NCBI GenBank assembly: GCA_902761735.1
Contig: CACWLL010000010.1
Span: 1 to 64,000 of the forward strand
Direction of reading: 5' to 3'
DNA: 64,000 nucleotides
DNA from: an uncultured bacterium
GTDB lineage: Bacteria > Cyanobacteriota > Vampirovibrionia > Gastranaerophilales > Gastranaerophilaceae
A program made the position numbers and the translations under genes. Every line of letters begins with the position of its first letter. Position 1 is the first letter of the stretch. Below the pieces are notes generated by a model. The model ran no database searches. It saw nothing but the letters and a program-made list of their open reading frames with translations, and was not told the origin of the DNA. Shown here piece after piece: positions 57,401-64,000 of the stretch.

Positions 57401-58514
57401 TTTCTGATTTTGCCTGATTATATACGGCTTTTATCATCTCTATATTATTCGTGGTGATACCTTGAATTGCAGAATTGATACGCTGTGGAGTATCGTTTTT
57501 ACAAATTTTTCTAAAAAATTTGTTTTCAAATAATTCACAGATAAAATCTTCTGTCCCCGGATTGATACTTGATAGAAGCTTTATGGTTTCTTTTGTCGAA
57601 ATATCATCCTGAGCGACAAGAATTTTCGCAATCTTAAGGGTATTCGCATTAGTTTCTGTCATAATATTAGTTATATTATCCTCATTTTTTAAATGCTTGC
57701 TATACCGTTCTAATCTTTTATTTTCTTTAAGGAAATTTAGAATTTCTATTTTTGCTTTAAAATCTTCGGGTTTAATTGAGCTGGCAAGCAGTTCTGCAGG
57801 AATCCTCTCATATCCTTCTTCTCCTAAATATTGCATATTATCAAGAAGATATTTTGCAAATTTTTCATCATTATCCGAATAATCTTCTTCAAAAGCAGGA
57901 TAATCTAAATAGTCTAAAATTATAGTCTTTAATTTTTCTTGAGTCGGATTATTAGTATTGTACTCAGATATATTCTTATATACTTGTTTATGATTTTTTA
58001 ATGTAAGTTTTATGTTATCTATTGATTCTTCTATATTATCAATTTTAATATGCTCTACAATAGATTGAATATATTTATTCGGCAATTCTTTATCGTAAAA
58101 TATTCTCTCAATTAAGCTGAATTTATCATATCCTGATTTCCCCGGTACTCTGCTATAGAGAATATCTAAATTATCATGTTTTGATAGAAACTTGAAAAGT
58201 TCAATATTATCTTTCCTCATATATTTACGTTTTAAATCATAAAATTCATAACTCGGAGATTCCAGTGATTCTTTAATTTTTATAAATTCCCTGTCTGAAA
58301 TTTCAGATTTTTTTTTAGGGAAAAAATATGACAATATGGCTTTTGCACTAAATCCTGATTTTTTAAAAGTTTTATCATTTTCCACATCACAATCAGAAGC
58401 TTCTTCACCAAAAGGTATTCTTTGGGGGTAAGATTGATAACTTTTTCGGGTATCTATATTCCTAAGCGTATAATACGCTAAACTATGCGTTCTCATATCG
58501 GATATAAAAGCCAA
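54474..58514 (-). CDS. Giant alpha-helical protein of unknown function
   Basis: A 1346-residue protein (from TTG at 58514; an ATG at 58496 would remove six residues). No signal peptide or membrane helix. Residues about 90-640 are short alpha-helical repeats of roughly 35-40 residues (NNIEMIKAVYNQ, NAKFISRMYYDKRFNTQNIIDVAKV, YTQLVKAMYETKRYNPLQICDLV), as in a solenoid scaffold. Residues about 760-870 are coiled-coil. A distinct C-terminal domain (about 1115-1330) contains NDAQCCTALGSNFNEW, IGAIEVLDGDKFIGNTMMYI and LVLDNIELK, a mixed alpha/beta sequence with a Cys-Cys pair that could be catalytic. I do not recognise the domain. A large binding scaffold plus enzyme tail would fit an effector, toxin or defence protein. 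This is speculation. Confidence 0.75.
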   Translation of the reverse strand: MAFISDMRTHSLAYYTLRNIDTRKSYQSYPQRIPFGEEASDCDVENDKTFKKSGFSAKAILSYFFPKKKSEISDREFIKIKESLESPSYEFYDLKRKYMRKDNIELFKFLSKHDNLDILYSRVPGKSGYDKFSLIERIFYDKELPNKYIQSIVEHIKIDNIEESIDNIKLTLKNHKQVYKNISEYNTNNPTQEKLKTIILDYLDYPAFEEDYSDNDEKFAKYLLDNMQYLGEEGYERIPAELLASSIKPEDFKAKIEILNFLKENKRLERYSKHLKNEDNITNIMTETNANTLKIAKILVAQDDISTKETIKLLSSINPGTEDFICELFENKFFRKICKNDTPQRINSAIQGITTNNIEMIKAVYNQAKSEKTILKTINSFVQKSPNTLKLCNTYNIPLIDMTYVDLDNYNAKFISRMYYDKRFNTQNIIDVAKVCHDNNYTQLVKAMYETKRYNPLQICDLVNDMYRYTKEGGLTNSVLTGEKIKTIKEILNNKKFPEDLIIDILKNTGYNYDILKFTGKLISENKIPAGDVQSIVSLITAQNLNVVQKLYNANINVQDIIDIQKTICDIEFEKIEGALSEYNDFNLDDYREYADSDDENSRHKLKEFLIDYAKFKISKKDVDYDHIISLIKLGVYKKHPELKSYHPAMWDWILLSGNNPKNINDECLLYNYVATGNPKIYNQYSQLIKDAFANRNILRVGDGEITDNDIMSVFLKPETIETLNVIGKGNLEAAFSPSIYSFEDFCSYSYSLFQLLSKENLENLKKKLNPESSEEYIEMQKDVYMLKNKINSLISEEDKLKKYEIDKEISELKEKLKTSDLKAQKEIQSRIKTLKYDAQKIYYNSANSSRIMHLMKQVSSKNRAMKKFVEDNKIKMEPQDVITKIRVLIALWDEECAAPEIENKKLASFIDLIQDDTSENEEKWKEAVNKEIYKQLDIDTPYSKDLTDKLDLINCKYLSQVLSSDEDFFDNFSNLVNIIAKYQDENIETIIDTRIPQNVETKRIYAEKGIDYEKWTKFNPESYISVPLLLSAEEAKVAAIKNIEEDLNDKLFNSISVSAKKRILKALASVGISLKKVQIPEYDQDGFNVGNKKYLKLYNGESPIAFDDMPKIVKAVKDEINSSEYWTTADEDNSVNCAKETLYDHLVRRRPAEVEIAKNIKGTQSAYIKVQKTNMYDIKKAIGLGNDAQCCTALGSNFNEWTAPNYIKNKCIGAIEVLDGDKFIGNTMMYIAEVNGELALVLDNIELKTDYQNNSKIRDAIISYAAKICEEIGRPDMGIYAGPNRHKVDMSIYPVVAEAEMKILGDSGNDDVYLDFDADGHVICYPYNGEEVSLFKIRKATSAPN

Positions 58515-58556
58515 ACAAAAACTTTTTTGCTATCTTAAATCAAAAAACAAACGAAA

Positions 58557-58576
58557 CCCCAAGAAAAATCTTGGGG
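58557..58576 (-). terminator. Terminator after ferritin
   Basis: An 8-bp perfect stem CCCCAAGA / TCTTGGGG with a 4-base loop, eight bases beyond the ferritin stop. The minus-strand tail is TTTCGTTTGTTTTTT, interrupted but T-rich. Confidence 0.7.
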
Positions 58577-58583
58577 CTAAAAT

Positions 58584-59099
58584 TTATTTATTTGGATAAT
58601 TTGAAGATTTATATTCCCTTTCTTCAAGTTCTTTATCTAAGTGGTAAAGAATTGTGCAATCCGTACCAAAAAATTTGATTTTCTTTATTACATCAAGGAC
58701 TTGAGCTTCTTCCTCCACTTGTTCGCTTATATACCAATTTATAAAATGTCTTGTTGCCCTATCACATTCATCTTCACTTAAATTTGCAACTCTTTCTATA
58801 TTTGAAGTCACTTCTTTTTCGTGTTCTAATATTTTTTCAAAAACTTGAAGAGGATTTTGAAAATCGTTATCAGGTTTTTCAATTTCCTGAAGTTCAATAT
58901 CACCATCTCTTTCCTGAACATAATTGAATATTATCATTCCATGTTCCATTTCTTCCTGAGCTTGCACTTTTGTCCAATTAGAAAAGCCCTTAAGACCAAG
59001 CTGCTCAAAATAAGCAGACATTCCAAGGTATAAATAAGCGGAATAAAATTCTTTGTTAATTTGTGCATTTAAAATTCCCTCTACGTTTTTATTAAGCAT
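58584..59099 (-). CDS. ftnA: Ferritin (non-haem, FtnA-type)
   Basis: A 171-residue iron-storage ferritin forming 24-subunit cages. The ferroxidase residues are visible: Glu17 in NKEFYSAYLY, Glu and His in AQEEMEHG, Glu in the third helix (HEKEVTSNIE), and EQVEEEAQ in the fourth. ISEQVEEEAQ and HFINWYISEQ are typical of prokaryotic FtnA. The length is normal. It has its own terminator. Together with the hydrogenase it reflects high iron-sulfur demand. Confidence 0.95.
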   Translation of the reverse strand: MLNKNVEGILNAQINKEFYSAYLYLGMSAYFEQLGLKGFSNWTKVQAQEEMEHGMIIFNYVQERDGDIELQEIEKPDNDFQNPLQVFEKILEHEKEVTSNIERVANLSEDECDRATRHFINWYISEQVEEEAQVLDVIKKIKFFGTDCTILYHLDKELEEREYKSSNYPNK

Positions 59100-59180
59100 A
59101 AAAAATTCCTCTAATCTTTACTAACATCATATATAGTTATAATTGGATACAACAAATTATAAATCGCCAAATCGGGCAAT

Positions 59181-59720
59181 TTATCTTGATACTGTATAAT
59201 CAAAAATCACGAAATCTATTCGGTTATCAGGAAAGTTTACGGAAGGGGACACGTTGTCTTTAAAGGGTGCTATTGAACCAAATCCTATGGGAAATAATCG
59301 TTCACTGCTTACATTCAAGTTTGTATGCAAATAATCTGCAATTACATTTGCGAGCATTATACTTTCTTCCCAATCGCTGCCGGCTTGCCCCGCTTCCGTA
59401 ACATGAACCTCGATAGTGCACTTATTATCAAACTCGTTTAGTAATCCTGCAATTAGAGATAGCAACCTTATACCGTTTTTAGACAAATATTTCTGTTCAT
59501 TTTCAAACAACTCCTGCTGAGCAACACTCAAAATTATTCCGCGTGGCACAGCAGTATAAATCACATTTTTATTCATTGGTATCCGTTCGAGAATATCTTT
59601 TATGATAGCCGGCTTTTTTGCATTATAATCAGGGTTTGTATACCCAAAAGCATTTTGAAATACAAGTCCTGAAAATAAAATTGTCATAAATATTCTTGAA
59701 AGCAAAATACAACCCCTCAC
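59181..59720 (-). CDS. OmpA-like domain exported protein
   Basis: Up to 179 residues. From GTG at 59720 or, more likely, TTG at 59705 (GAGGGG seven bases upstream) it starts with a signal peptide (MLSRIFMTILFSGLVFQNAFG). The rest resembles the OmpA/MotB C-terminal domain: GIILSVAQQELFENEQKYLSKNG, IEVHVTEAG (normally GHTD), ESIMLANVIADYLHTNLNVSSERL, FGSIAPFKDN and NRIDFVIF. OmpA domains bind peptidoglycan; the usual binding Asp after His is replaced, so binding may be altered. It lies downstream of the M16-like gene, separated by 46 bases, and may share its transcript. Confidence 0.78.
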   Translation of the reverse strand: MRGCILLSRIFMTILFSGLVFQNAFGYTNPDYNAKKPAIIKDILERIPMNKNVIYTAVPRGIILSVAQQELFENEQKYLSKNGIRLLSLIAGLLNEFDNKCTIEVHVTEAGQAGSDWEESIMLANVIADYLHTNLNVSSERLFPIGFGSIAPFKDNVSPSVNFPDNRIDFVIFDYTVSR

Positions 59721-59766
59721 ATTGTATTATGTGAAAGATTTTTGTCACAAAATATTGCCCGATTGA

Positions 59767-60981
59767 TTAAGGTTTTAAAATAGAAAGAACGGATTGTTTT
59801 TTAAAATACTTATTTGCACAACGCATTATATCTTCAACTTTTACTTTTGCTATTGCTGCTTTAGCCCTTTCATTAAAATCAAAACCTAAATCAGAGATAC
59901 CGTAATTTGCATAAAGTATGGCTTGGTTTTCATTCGTTTCTCTTGTAAATGCCCACTTCCCAAGCATATTGTTTTTAGCATTCTCAAGTTCTTCTTCGCC
60001 AACATAATCCTTGCATATTTTGTCTATTTCTTCAGCAAAACCTTCAAGAGAAACTTCTATATTTTTAGGTTCAGTTGCTATATATATGTAAAAATCTGCA
60101 CATTGAGCATAAGTTTCATAACAACTTCTTACGACATAAGCCAGCCCTTTTTTATCTCTCAGCTCCAAAAATAATCTTGAAGATAATCCCGAGGAGCCTA
60201 ATATCACATTCAAAAGCAGCAACACAGGATAATCCGGACTGTCAGTTGATTCCGTAATCCAGCCTTTTATAATATGAGCCTGGTTTGCATCAGGTTTTAT
60301 GATTTCTGTGTACTCGGATTTTTCTAACGCATTAATTTCGGATACAGGGTCAAAATTTATAGAACCCGGCAAATTCCCCAAGTATTTATTTAATAGATTT
60401 TCTACATCATCAAAATTTACATCTCCGACAACAGATATGACCTTTTTACTGCTTGAAATTAAATTGCGATAAGCATCTTTAACATCTTCTTTTTTAACAT
60501 TAGGGAGATTACTTAATATTTTTGAGTGTGTATTCCCATATCTGTGATATTTAAATATTGTTGAATAAAATCCGTCTGCAACTTTTGTGCGAGGAGAATC
60601 CAATTCCGCAATTATCTCCCCTTTCATTTTTTTTATTTCTTTATCAAAATCATCAAAAGTAGAATTTGAAACAATGTCGGACAACAGTTCTAAAGATTTT
60701 TCAAAATCTTCATTCAGACAAACAAACTTAAACCTTATATAATCAGGTCTCGAATCCACTGATAATTCAATTGCATAGGTATCTAATTCGTTAGCTAATT
60801 CTTCGGCCGTACGAGTTTTAGTACCCTGCATAAACAATCTTGTCATTAAAGACTCCACGCCTGCATTATTTATTATATTTTTAGCCTTTATATTAAAACA
60901 CAACGCAATACGCGGAGTGTTAGGGTTCTTTTTACAAAAAACTTCAATATTGTTTTTTAATTTGACTGTTGTTGTATTCAT
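59767..60981 (-). CDS. M16 peptidase family protein lacking the zinc motif
   Basis: A 404-residue M16B-type protein. The two M16 domains are clear (SLELLSDIVSNSTF, EIIAELDSPRTKVADGF, VISVVGDVNFDDVENLL and RLFLELRDKKGLAYVVRS). The active-site HxxEH, normally in GxxHFLEHxxFKGT, reads GVESLMTRLFMQGT here (about residues 41-54), so zinc cannot bind and the protein is non-catalytic. Such inactive subunits pair with an active M16 partner, and the RxxxGLAY part needed for heterodimers is intact. The partner is not adjacent. AGGAGAG precedes the ATG at 60981; the open frame to 61011 is an artefact. Confidence 0.88.
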   Translation of the reverse strand: MNTTTVKLKNNIEVFCKKNPNTPRIALCFNIKAKNIINNAGVESLMTRLFMQGTKTRTAEELANELDTYAIELSVDSRPDYIRFKFVCLNEDFEKSLELLSDIVSNSTFDDFDKEIKKMKGEIIAELDSPRTKVADGFYSTIFKYHRYGNTHSKILSNLPNVKKEDVKDAYRNLISSSKKVISVVGDVNFDDVENLLNKYLGNLPGSINFDPVSEINALEKSEYTEIIKPDANQAHIIKGWITESTDSPDYPVLLLLNVILGSSGLSSRLFLELRDKKGLAYVVRSCYETYAQCADFYIYIATEPKNIEVSLEGFAEEIDKICKDYVGEEELENAKNNMLGKWAFTRETNENQAILYANYGISDLGFDFNERAKAAIAKVKVEDIMRCANKYFKKQSVLSILKP

Positions 60982-61118
60982 TATTCTCTCCTGTCCAACA
61001 TATTGTACCATACAAATAAAATATTAACAAATGTAACAAAATACGCGACACTTGAAATTGGAATGTTTTAAAAGTTTTTATATATATAAGAAGAGTAAAA
61101 TAAGAGGCTTAGAGAGTT

Positions 61119-61523
61119 ATGGCGATTTCAAATTTACAAGAGACTTTGTTGATGTATGCAAAGCAAAAATCTATGTTAACAAACAAAATTAGTGATGTGC
61201 AATTTAATATTCTTGCAGCATCCAGAAAAGTTTTACAAAAACAGGCAGAAGTAAATGCTCAACAGATGGAGTATTACTACTATTATACCCAAGAAGGTAT
61301 GGAAGATTTTGAAGATGAGTACAATGAATTGTGCGAACAACTTCAAAAAGAATATGAGTTTGATTTAGCAAATATCAAATCTTATGAAGTTCAACTTGAA
61401 ATAGATAAAGAAAACTATGAAACAAGAGCACAAGCAATTACTCAAGCAGAAAACTCCTTCAAAGCACTTATTAAAACAAATATGAAACAAGACTTTACTT
61501 ACGGTGGAGCACAAGGTCAATAA
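61119..61523 (+). CDS. Small coiled-coil protein of unknown function
   Basis: A 134-residue soluble protein, almost wholly alpha-helical and Gln/Glu/Lys-rich, with two long coiled-coil segments flanking a run of Tyr (MEYYYYYTQE) at about 51-59. It has AAGAGG and GAGAG upstream of the ATG, no signal peptide, and ends QDFTYGGAQGQ. I cannot name it. The shape resembles small structural or chaperone-like helical proteins. A terminator follows, so it is a single gene. Confidence 0.72.
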   Translation: MAISNLQETLLMYAKQKSMLTNKISDVQFNILAASRKVLQKQAEVNAQQMEYYYYYTQEGMEDFEDEYNELCEQLQKEYEFDLANIKSYEVQLEIDKENYETRAQAITQAENSFKALIKTNMKQDFTYGGAQGQ

Positions 61524-61550
61524 TCGCCATAAATCACATAACAAAAACAA

Positions 61551-61574
61551 AAAGGCAGCGAGAGCTGCTTTTTT
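61551..61574 (+). terminator. Terminator after the small coiled-coil gene
   Basis: A hairpin GCAGC-GAGA-GCTGC with flanking A and T tracts (AAAGG... and TTTTTTG) starts 28 bases after the stop at 61523. Confidence 0.8.
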
Positions 61575-61578
61575 GTTG

Positions 61579-61584
61579 TATTAT
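61579..61584 (+). promoter_or_regulatory. -10 box positioned for a leaderless transcript
   Basis: TATTAT ends exactly six bases before the ATG at 61591, just after a terminator, and no ribosome-binding site is present. No good -35 was found because the terminator stem occupies that position. Confidence 0.35.
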
Positions 61585-61590
61585 AAATTT

Positions 61591-62565
61591 ATGCTCGATA
61601 ATAAAGAAAAACTGGGAATATTTATTGTACCAACAGGTATTGGTGCCTCAGTAGGCGGATATGCAGGAGATGCCGCATCCGTTGCAAGGAAATTTTCTAA
61701 ATATGCAAAACTCATTGTAAATCCTAACGTTGTAAATGCCGGAGGTTTTTCGGGGATAAACGACAATATGCTCTATGTTGAGGGTTTTTCCTTAGATGAA
61801 TTTGTAAAAGGGGCTGTAAACCTGCAACCGACAGAAGATAATATCATTGGCATAATTTTTGATAAAGCTATCCCGCAAGATGTCTTAAATATTCATATTA
61901 ATACTCTTAATGCGGTTAGAGTCGTTTATGGAATAAATATTCAAGAATACATTATTACCGAAGATGAAATAGGAATTGAATTTTCTCTAAACTCAGACGG
62001 AGTATCAGACGGAATTGTAAAAAATAAAGAAACAATGTTATCTGCGGCAAAAAAGCTTCTTGCAAAAGGCTGTAATGCAGTTGCAATAGTCGGAATGTTT
62101 GAAAATCCTGAAGATATAAATACTGATTATGCAAACGGAGAAGGCACGGACCCTGTTGGCGGGATTGAAGCCATTTTATCACATTACATTTCAAAAGAAT
62201 TAAAAGTACCGTGTGCACATTCCCCTGCCTTCACCGATTATCAAATATATCCGGATATAGTAAATCCAAAATCAGCATCCGAATATATAACTCCTACATT
62301 TTTGCCATGTATTTTATTAGGCTTGGCAAAAGCGCCCGAAATTATTTCTAATGGCGGTATTTCAATTAGTAATGTTGATTTTATTGTAATGCCGTACAAC
62401 GCCGTGGGCAGTCCCGCGATTCTTGCGGCAATTGAAAAAGGAATAAAAATATATGCAATAAAAGAAAACAAAACTGCATTAAATATAACCCCTAATATAC
62501 TTGGAATAGAGGATAAAATTGAAATCATTGATACCTATGAAGAATGTCTTTCTCTCATAAAATAA
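61591..62565 (+). CDS. DUF3326-family protein
   Basis: A 324-residue protein of the DUF3326 family, best known from cyanobacteria. The open frame begins at 61504 but overlaps a gene and a terminator, so I start at ATG 61591 (MLDNKEKLGIF). Family features: IVPTGIGASVGGYAGDAASVARKF at the N-terminus, LIVNPNVVNAGGFS, and a C-terminal part with CAHSPAFTDYQIYPDIVNPKSASEYI and VMPYNAVGSPAILAAIEKG. It looks like a soluble Rossmann-like alpha/beta protein, and its function has not been established to my knowledge. The upstream -10 box suggests a leaderless mRNA. It supports a cyanobacterial relative. Confidence 0.87.
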   Translation: MLDNKEKLGIFIVPTGIGASVGGYAGDAASVARKFSKYAKLIVNPNVVNAGGFSGINDNMLYVEGFSLDEFVKGAVNLQPTEDNIIGIIFDKAIPQDVLNIHINTLNAVRVVYGINIQEYIITEDEIGIEFSLNSDGVSDGIVKNKETMLSAAKKLLAKGCNAVAIVGMFENPEDINTDYANGEGTDPVGGIEAILSHYISKELKVPCAHSPAFTDYQIYPDIVNPKSASEYITPTFLPCILLGLAKAPEIISNGGISISNVDFIVMPYNAVGSPAILAAIEKGIKIYAIKENKTALNITPNILGIEDKIEIIDTYEECLSLIK

Positions 62566-62577
62566 TTTTATAAATAA

Positions 62578-62602
62578 CAAAGACCGCAAAATGCGGTCTT
62601 TG
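62578..62602. terminator. Bidirectional terminator between the DUF3326 gene and clpB
   Basis: An 11-bp perfect stem CAAAGACCGCA / TGCGGTCTTTG with an AAA loop lies 13 bases after the DUF3326 stop and 29 bases beyond the clpB stop. A second short inverted repeat (GTATTG / CAATAC, 62608-62622) lies between it and clpB. Confidence 0.82.
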
Positions 62603-62630
62603 TTATCGTATTGCGGCAATACATTACTTG

Positions 62631-64000
62631 TTATTCTGCCTTCTTAAATATGATTTCGTCGTTTTCATTATCAATTACAACGGTATCACCTCTGCCAAAT
62701 TTTTGAGCCAATATATTTTTTGAAAGAGGATTTTCAACGAGCTGACGTATAACTCTTTTTAATGGTCTTGCACCGTATACGGGATTAAATCCGCGTGTTG
62801 CAAGGAGTTCTTTCGCATCTTCGGTTATCTCAAGTTCAATTTCCTGCTCCTTCAATAATTTTCTCAAATAATTCATCTGGATATCAACAATTGAAGATAA
62901 CTGTCCTAACGTTAATCCTTTGAAGAATATTGTTTCATCAATTCTGTTCAGAAATTCCGGTTTGAAATTAGCTCTTAAAACTTCCATTACTTTCTCTTTT
63001 GTTTCTTCAAAGCCATTTCCACCTTCCATTGATTTTAATGAGTCCTCAAGAATAAGGTCACTGCCTATATTTGATGTCATAATTATTAAAGTATTTTTAA
63101 AATCAACAGTTCTGCCCTTAGAATCCGTTAACCTTCCGTCATCAAAAATTTGAAGCATAATATTGAACACGTCAGGATGAGCTTTTTCTATTTCGTCGAA
63201 TAACACGACTGAATAAGGTTTTCTCCTTACCGCTTCCGTCAGTTGACCGCCTTCATCGTATCCGACGTATCCCGGAGGCGCACCAACCAAGCGGGAAACC
63301 GTATGTTTTTCCATATATTCTGACATATCAATCCTAATAAGAGCATCTTCATCATTAAACATAAATTCTGCAAGAGATTTTGCTAACTCGGTTTTACCAA
63401 CACCCGTAGGCCCTAAGAAAAGGAATGTCCCAATAGGGCGTTTCGGATCTTTTAAGCCTGAACGAGCACGACGAATTGCATCAGAAACTATTTCTACTGC
63501 TTCATCCTGACCTATTAAACGTTTATGTAAAATTTCTTCCATATTAAGGAGTTTTTGCTTTTCGCTTTCTACTAATTTTGAAACAGGAATACCTGTCCAT
63601 TTGCTTACCACATTTGCAATATCATCTTCGTCAATTTCTTCTTTTAACAATCTGTTTTCACTTTTATCCTGACTCTGTGCAGCTTTTAATTGTTTTTGCA
63701 AATCAAGAAGTTTACCATATTTGAGCTCGGCAGCAGTCTGCAAATCCGTATTTCTCTCAGCCTCTTCAATTTGTCTTTGAACCTCTTGTATTTGCTCTTT
63801 TATACCGGCTTCTCCTGTAATTGAAGCTTTCTCTGCTTCCCACTGGATTTTTAATTCGGAAATTTGATTTTCAAATTTATCAATTTGCTCGGTTAAATGC
63901 GCAATTTTTTCTTGTGCTTCTTCCGAAGATTCCTTTTTAAGAGCCTCTCTCTCAATTTCAAGTTGAATTTTCTGCCTGAATAAAGTATCAATTTCTTCAG
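62631..64000 (-). CDS. clpB: ATP-dependent disaggregase ClpB (C-terminal half, cut by window end)
   Basis: The visible part encodes 455 residues; a full ClpB has about 860, so the N-terminal half is outside the window. The first 85 codons (63744-64000) encode the Glu/Lys/Gln-rich coiled-coil M-domain, which distinguishes ClpB from other Clp ATPases. NBD2 follows with Walker A (GPTGVGKTE), Walker B (VVLFDEIEKAHPD), sensor 1 (IIMTSNIGSD) and sensor 2 (GARPLKRVI). The pore loop GAPPGYVGYDEGG is intact. With DnaK it dissolves aggregates after stress. A bidirectional terminator follows. A start at 63743 is an internal artefact. Confidence 0.95.
   Translation of the reverse strand, partial: EEIDTLFRQKIQLEIEREALKKESSEEAQEKIAHLTEQIDKFENQISELKIQWEAEKASITGEAGIKEQIQEVQRQIEEAERNTDLQTAAELKYGKLLDLQKQLKAAQSQDKSENRLLKEEIDEDDIANVVSKWTGIPVSKLVESEKQKLLNMEEILHKRLIGQDEAVEIVSDAIRRARSGLKDPKRPIGTFLFLGPTGVGKTELAKSLAEFMFNDEDALIRIDMSEYMEKHTVSRLVGAPPGYVGYDEGGQLTEAVRRKPYSVVLFDEIEKAHPDVFNIMLQIFDDGRLTDSKGRTVDFKNTLIIMTSNIGSDLILEDSLKSMEGGNGFEETKEKVMEVLRANFKPEFLNRIDETIFFKGLTLGQLSSIVDIQMNYLRKLLKEQEIELEITEDAKELLATRGFNPVYGARPLKRVIRQLVENPLSKNILAQKFGRGDTVVIDNENDEIIFKKAE

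Noticed and set aside
63743-63743. ClpB starting at 63743
   Set aside because: That start is an internal TTG; the frame continues open to the window end and encodes the M-domain.

Overview
The window is about 64 kb of AT-rich bacterial chromosome with densely packed genes and no gene-free stretch over 300 bases. The cell is Gram-negative: LpxK (lipid A), an MCE/MlaD lipid-transport protein, an Omp85 protein next to an OmpH/Skp chaperone, AsmA, a tripartite RND pump with TolC, and several secreted or barrel-like proteins. It is also fermentative and anaerobic, with a trimeric NAD-linked [FeFe]-hydrogenase. A DUF3326 protein (a family best known from cyanobacteria) together with these traits points to a non-photosynthetic cyanobacterial relative such as a gut Vampirovibrionia/Melainabacteria (Gastranaerophilales). 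That placement is an inference from gene content.

Layout. Positions 1-3.1 kb (minus strand): tRNA-Lys, prfB with an intact programmed frameshift, and a sensor kinase coupled to it. 3.2-6.9 kb (plus): MCE protein, lpxK, endonuclease III and an unknown gene. 7.0-11.1 kb: hydCBA hydrogenase operon ending in a strong terminator, then mnmA. 12.5-18.3 kb: membrane-fusion protein, RND transporter and TolC operon, followed by a secreted protein. 19.7-24.6 kb: accessory genes (signal-less barrel-like protein, EF-hand protein, BioG-like esterase, unknown membrane protein). 24.7-31.8 kb: AsmA, ArnT-like GT39, HpnK/ChbG-type deacetylase and polyprenyl-phosphate GT2, a plausible envelope glycan-modification set. 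31.9-43.7 kb: secreted protein, Omp85, OmpH, pyrimidine-nucleoside phosphorylase, an orphan FlhA-type cytosolic domain, divergent GH77 glucanotransferase, OM protein, DivIC/FtsB, TPR protein and secreted HExxH protein. 43.8-54.4 kb: GT2, tRNA-Ser, lytic transglycosylase, umuC, aspS, DUF2142 plus GT2, unknowns, LemA and a WYL regulator. 54.5-64 kb: a giant alpha-helical protein with a conserved-looking C-terminal domain, ferritin, OmpA-like protein, catalytically dead M16 homologue, coiled-coil protein, DUF3326 and the C-terminal half of clpB running off the window.

Most unusual items. (1) A soluble 492-residue protein carries the cytosolic domain of the flagellar/type III export gate FlhA without any membrane part and far from flagellar genes. 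(2) A 1346-residue protein of unknown function has a distinctive C-terminal domain and lies next to a WYL regulator. (3) Several genes have no Shine-Dalgarno sequence, and their -10 box ends exactly 6-7 bases before the ATG, which suggests leaderless mRNAs. (4) A barrel-like protein and a lytic transglycosylase have no N-terminal signal peptide. No CRISPR array, insertion sequence, prophage or integrase was seen.
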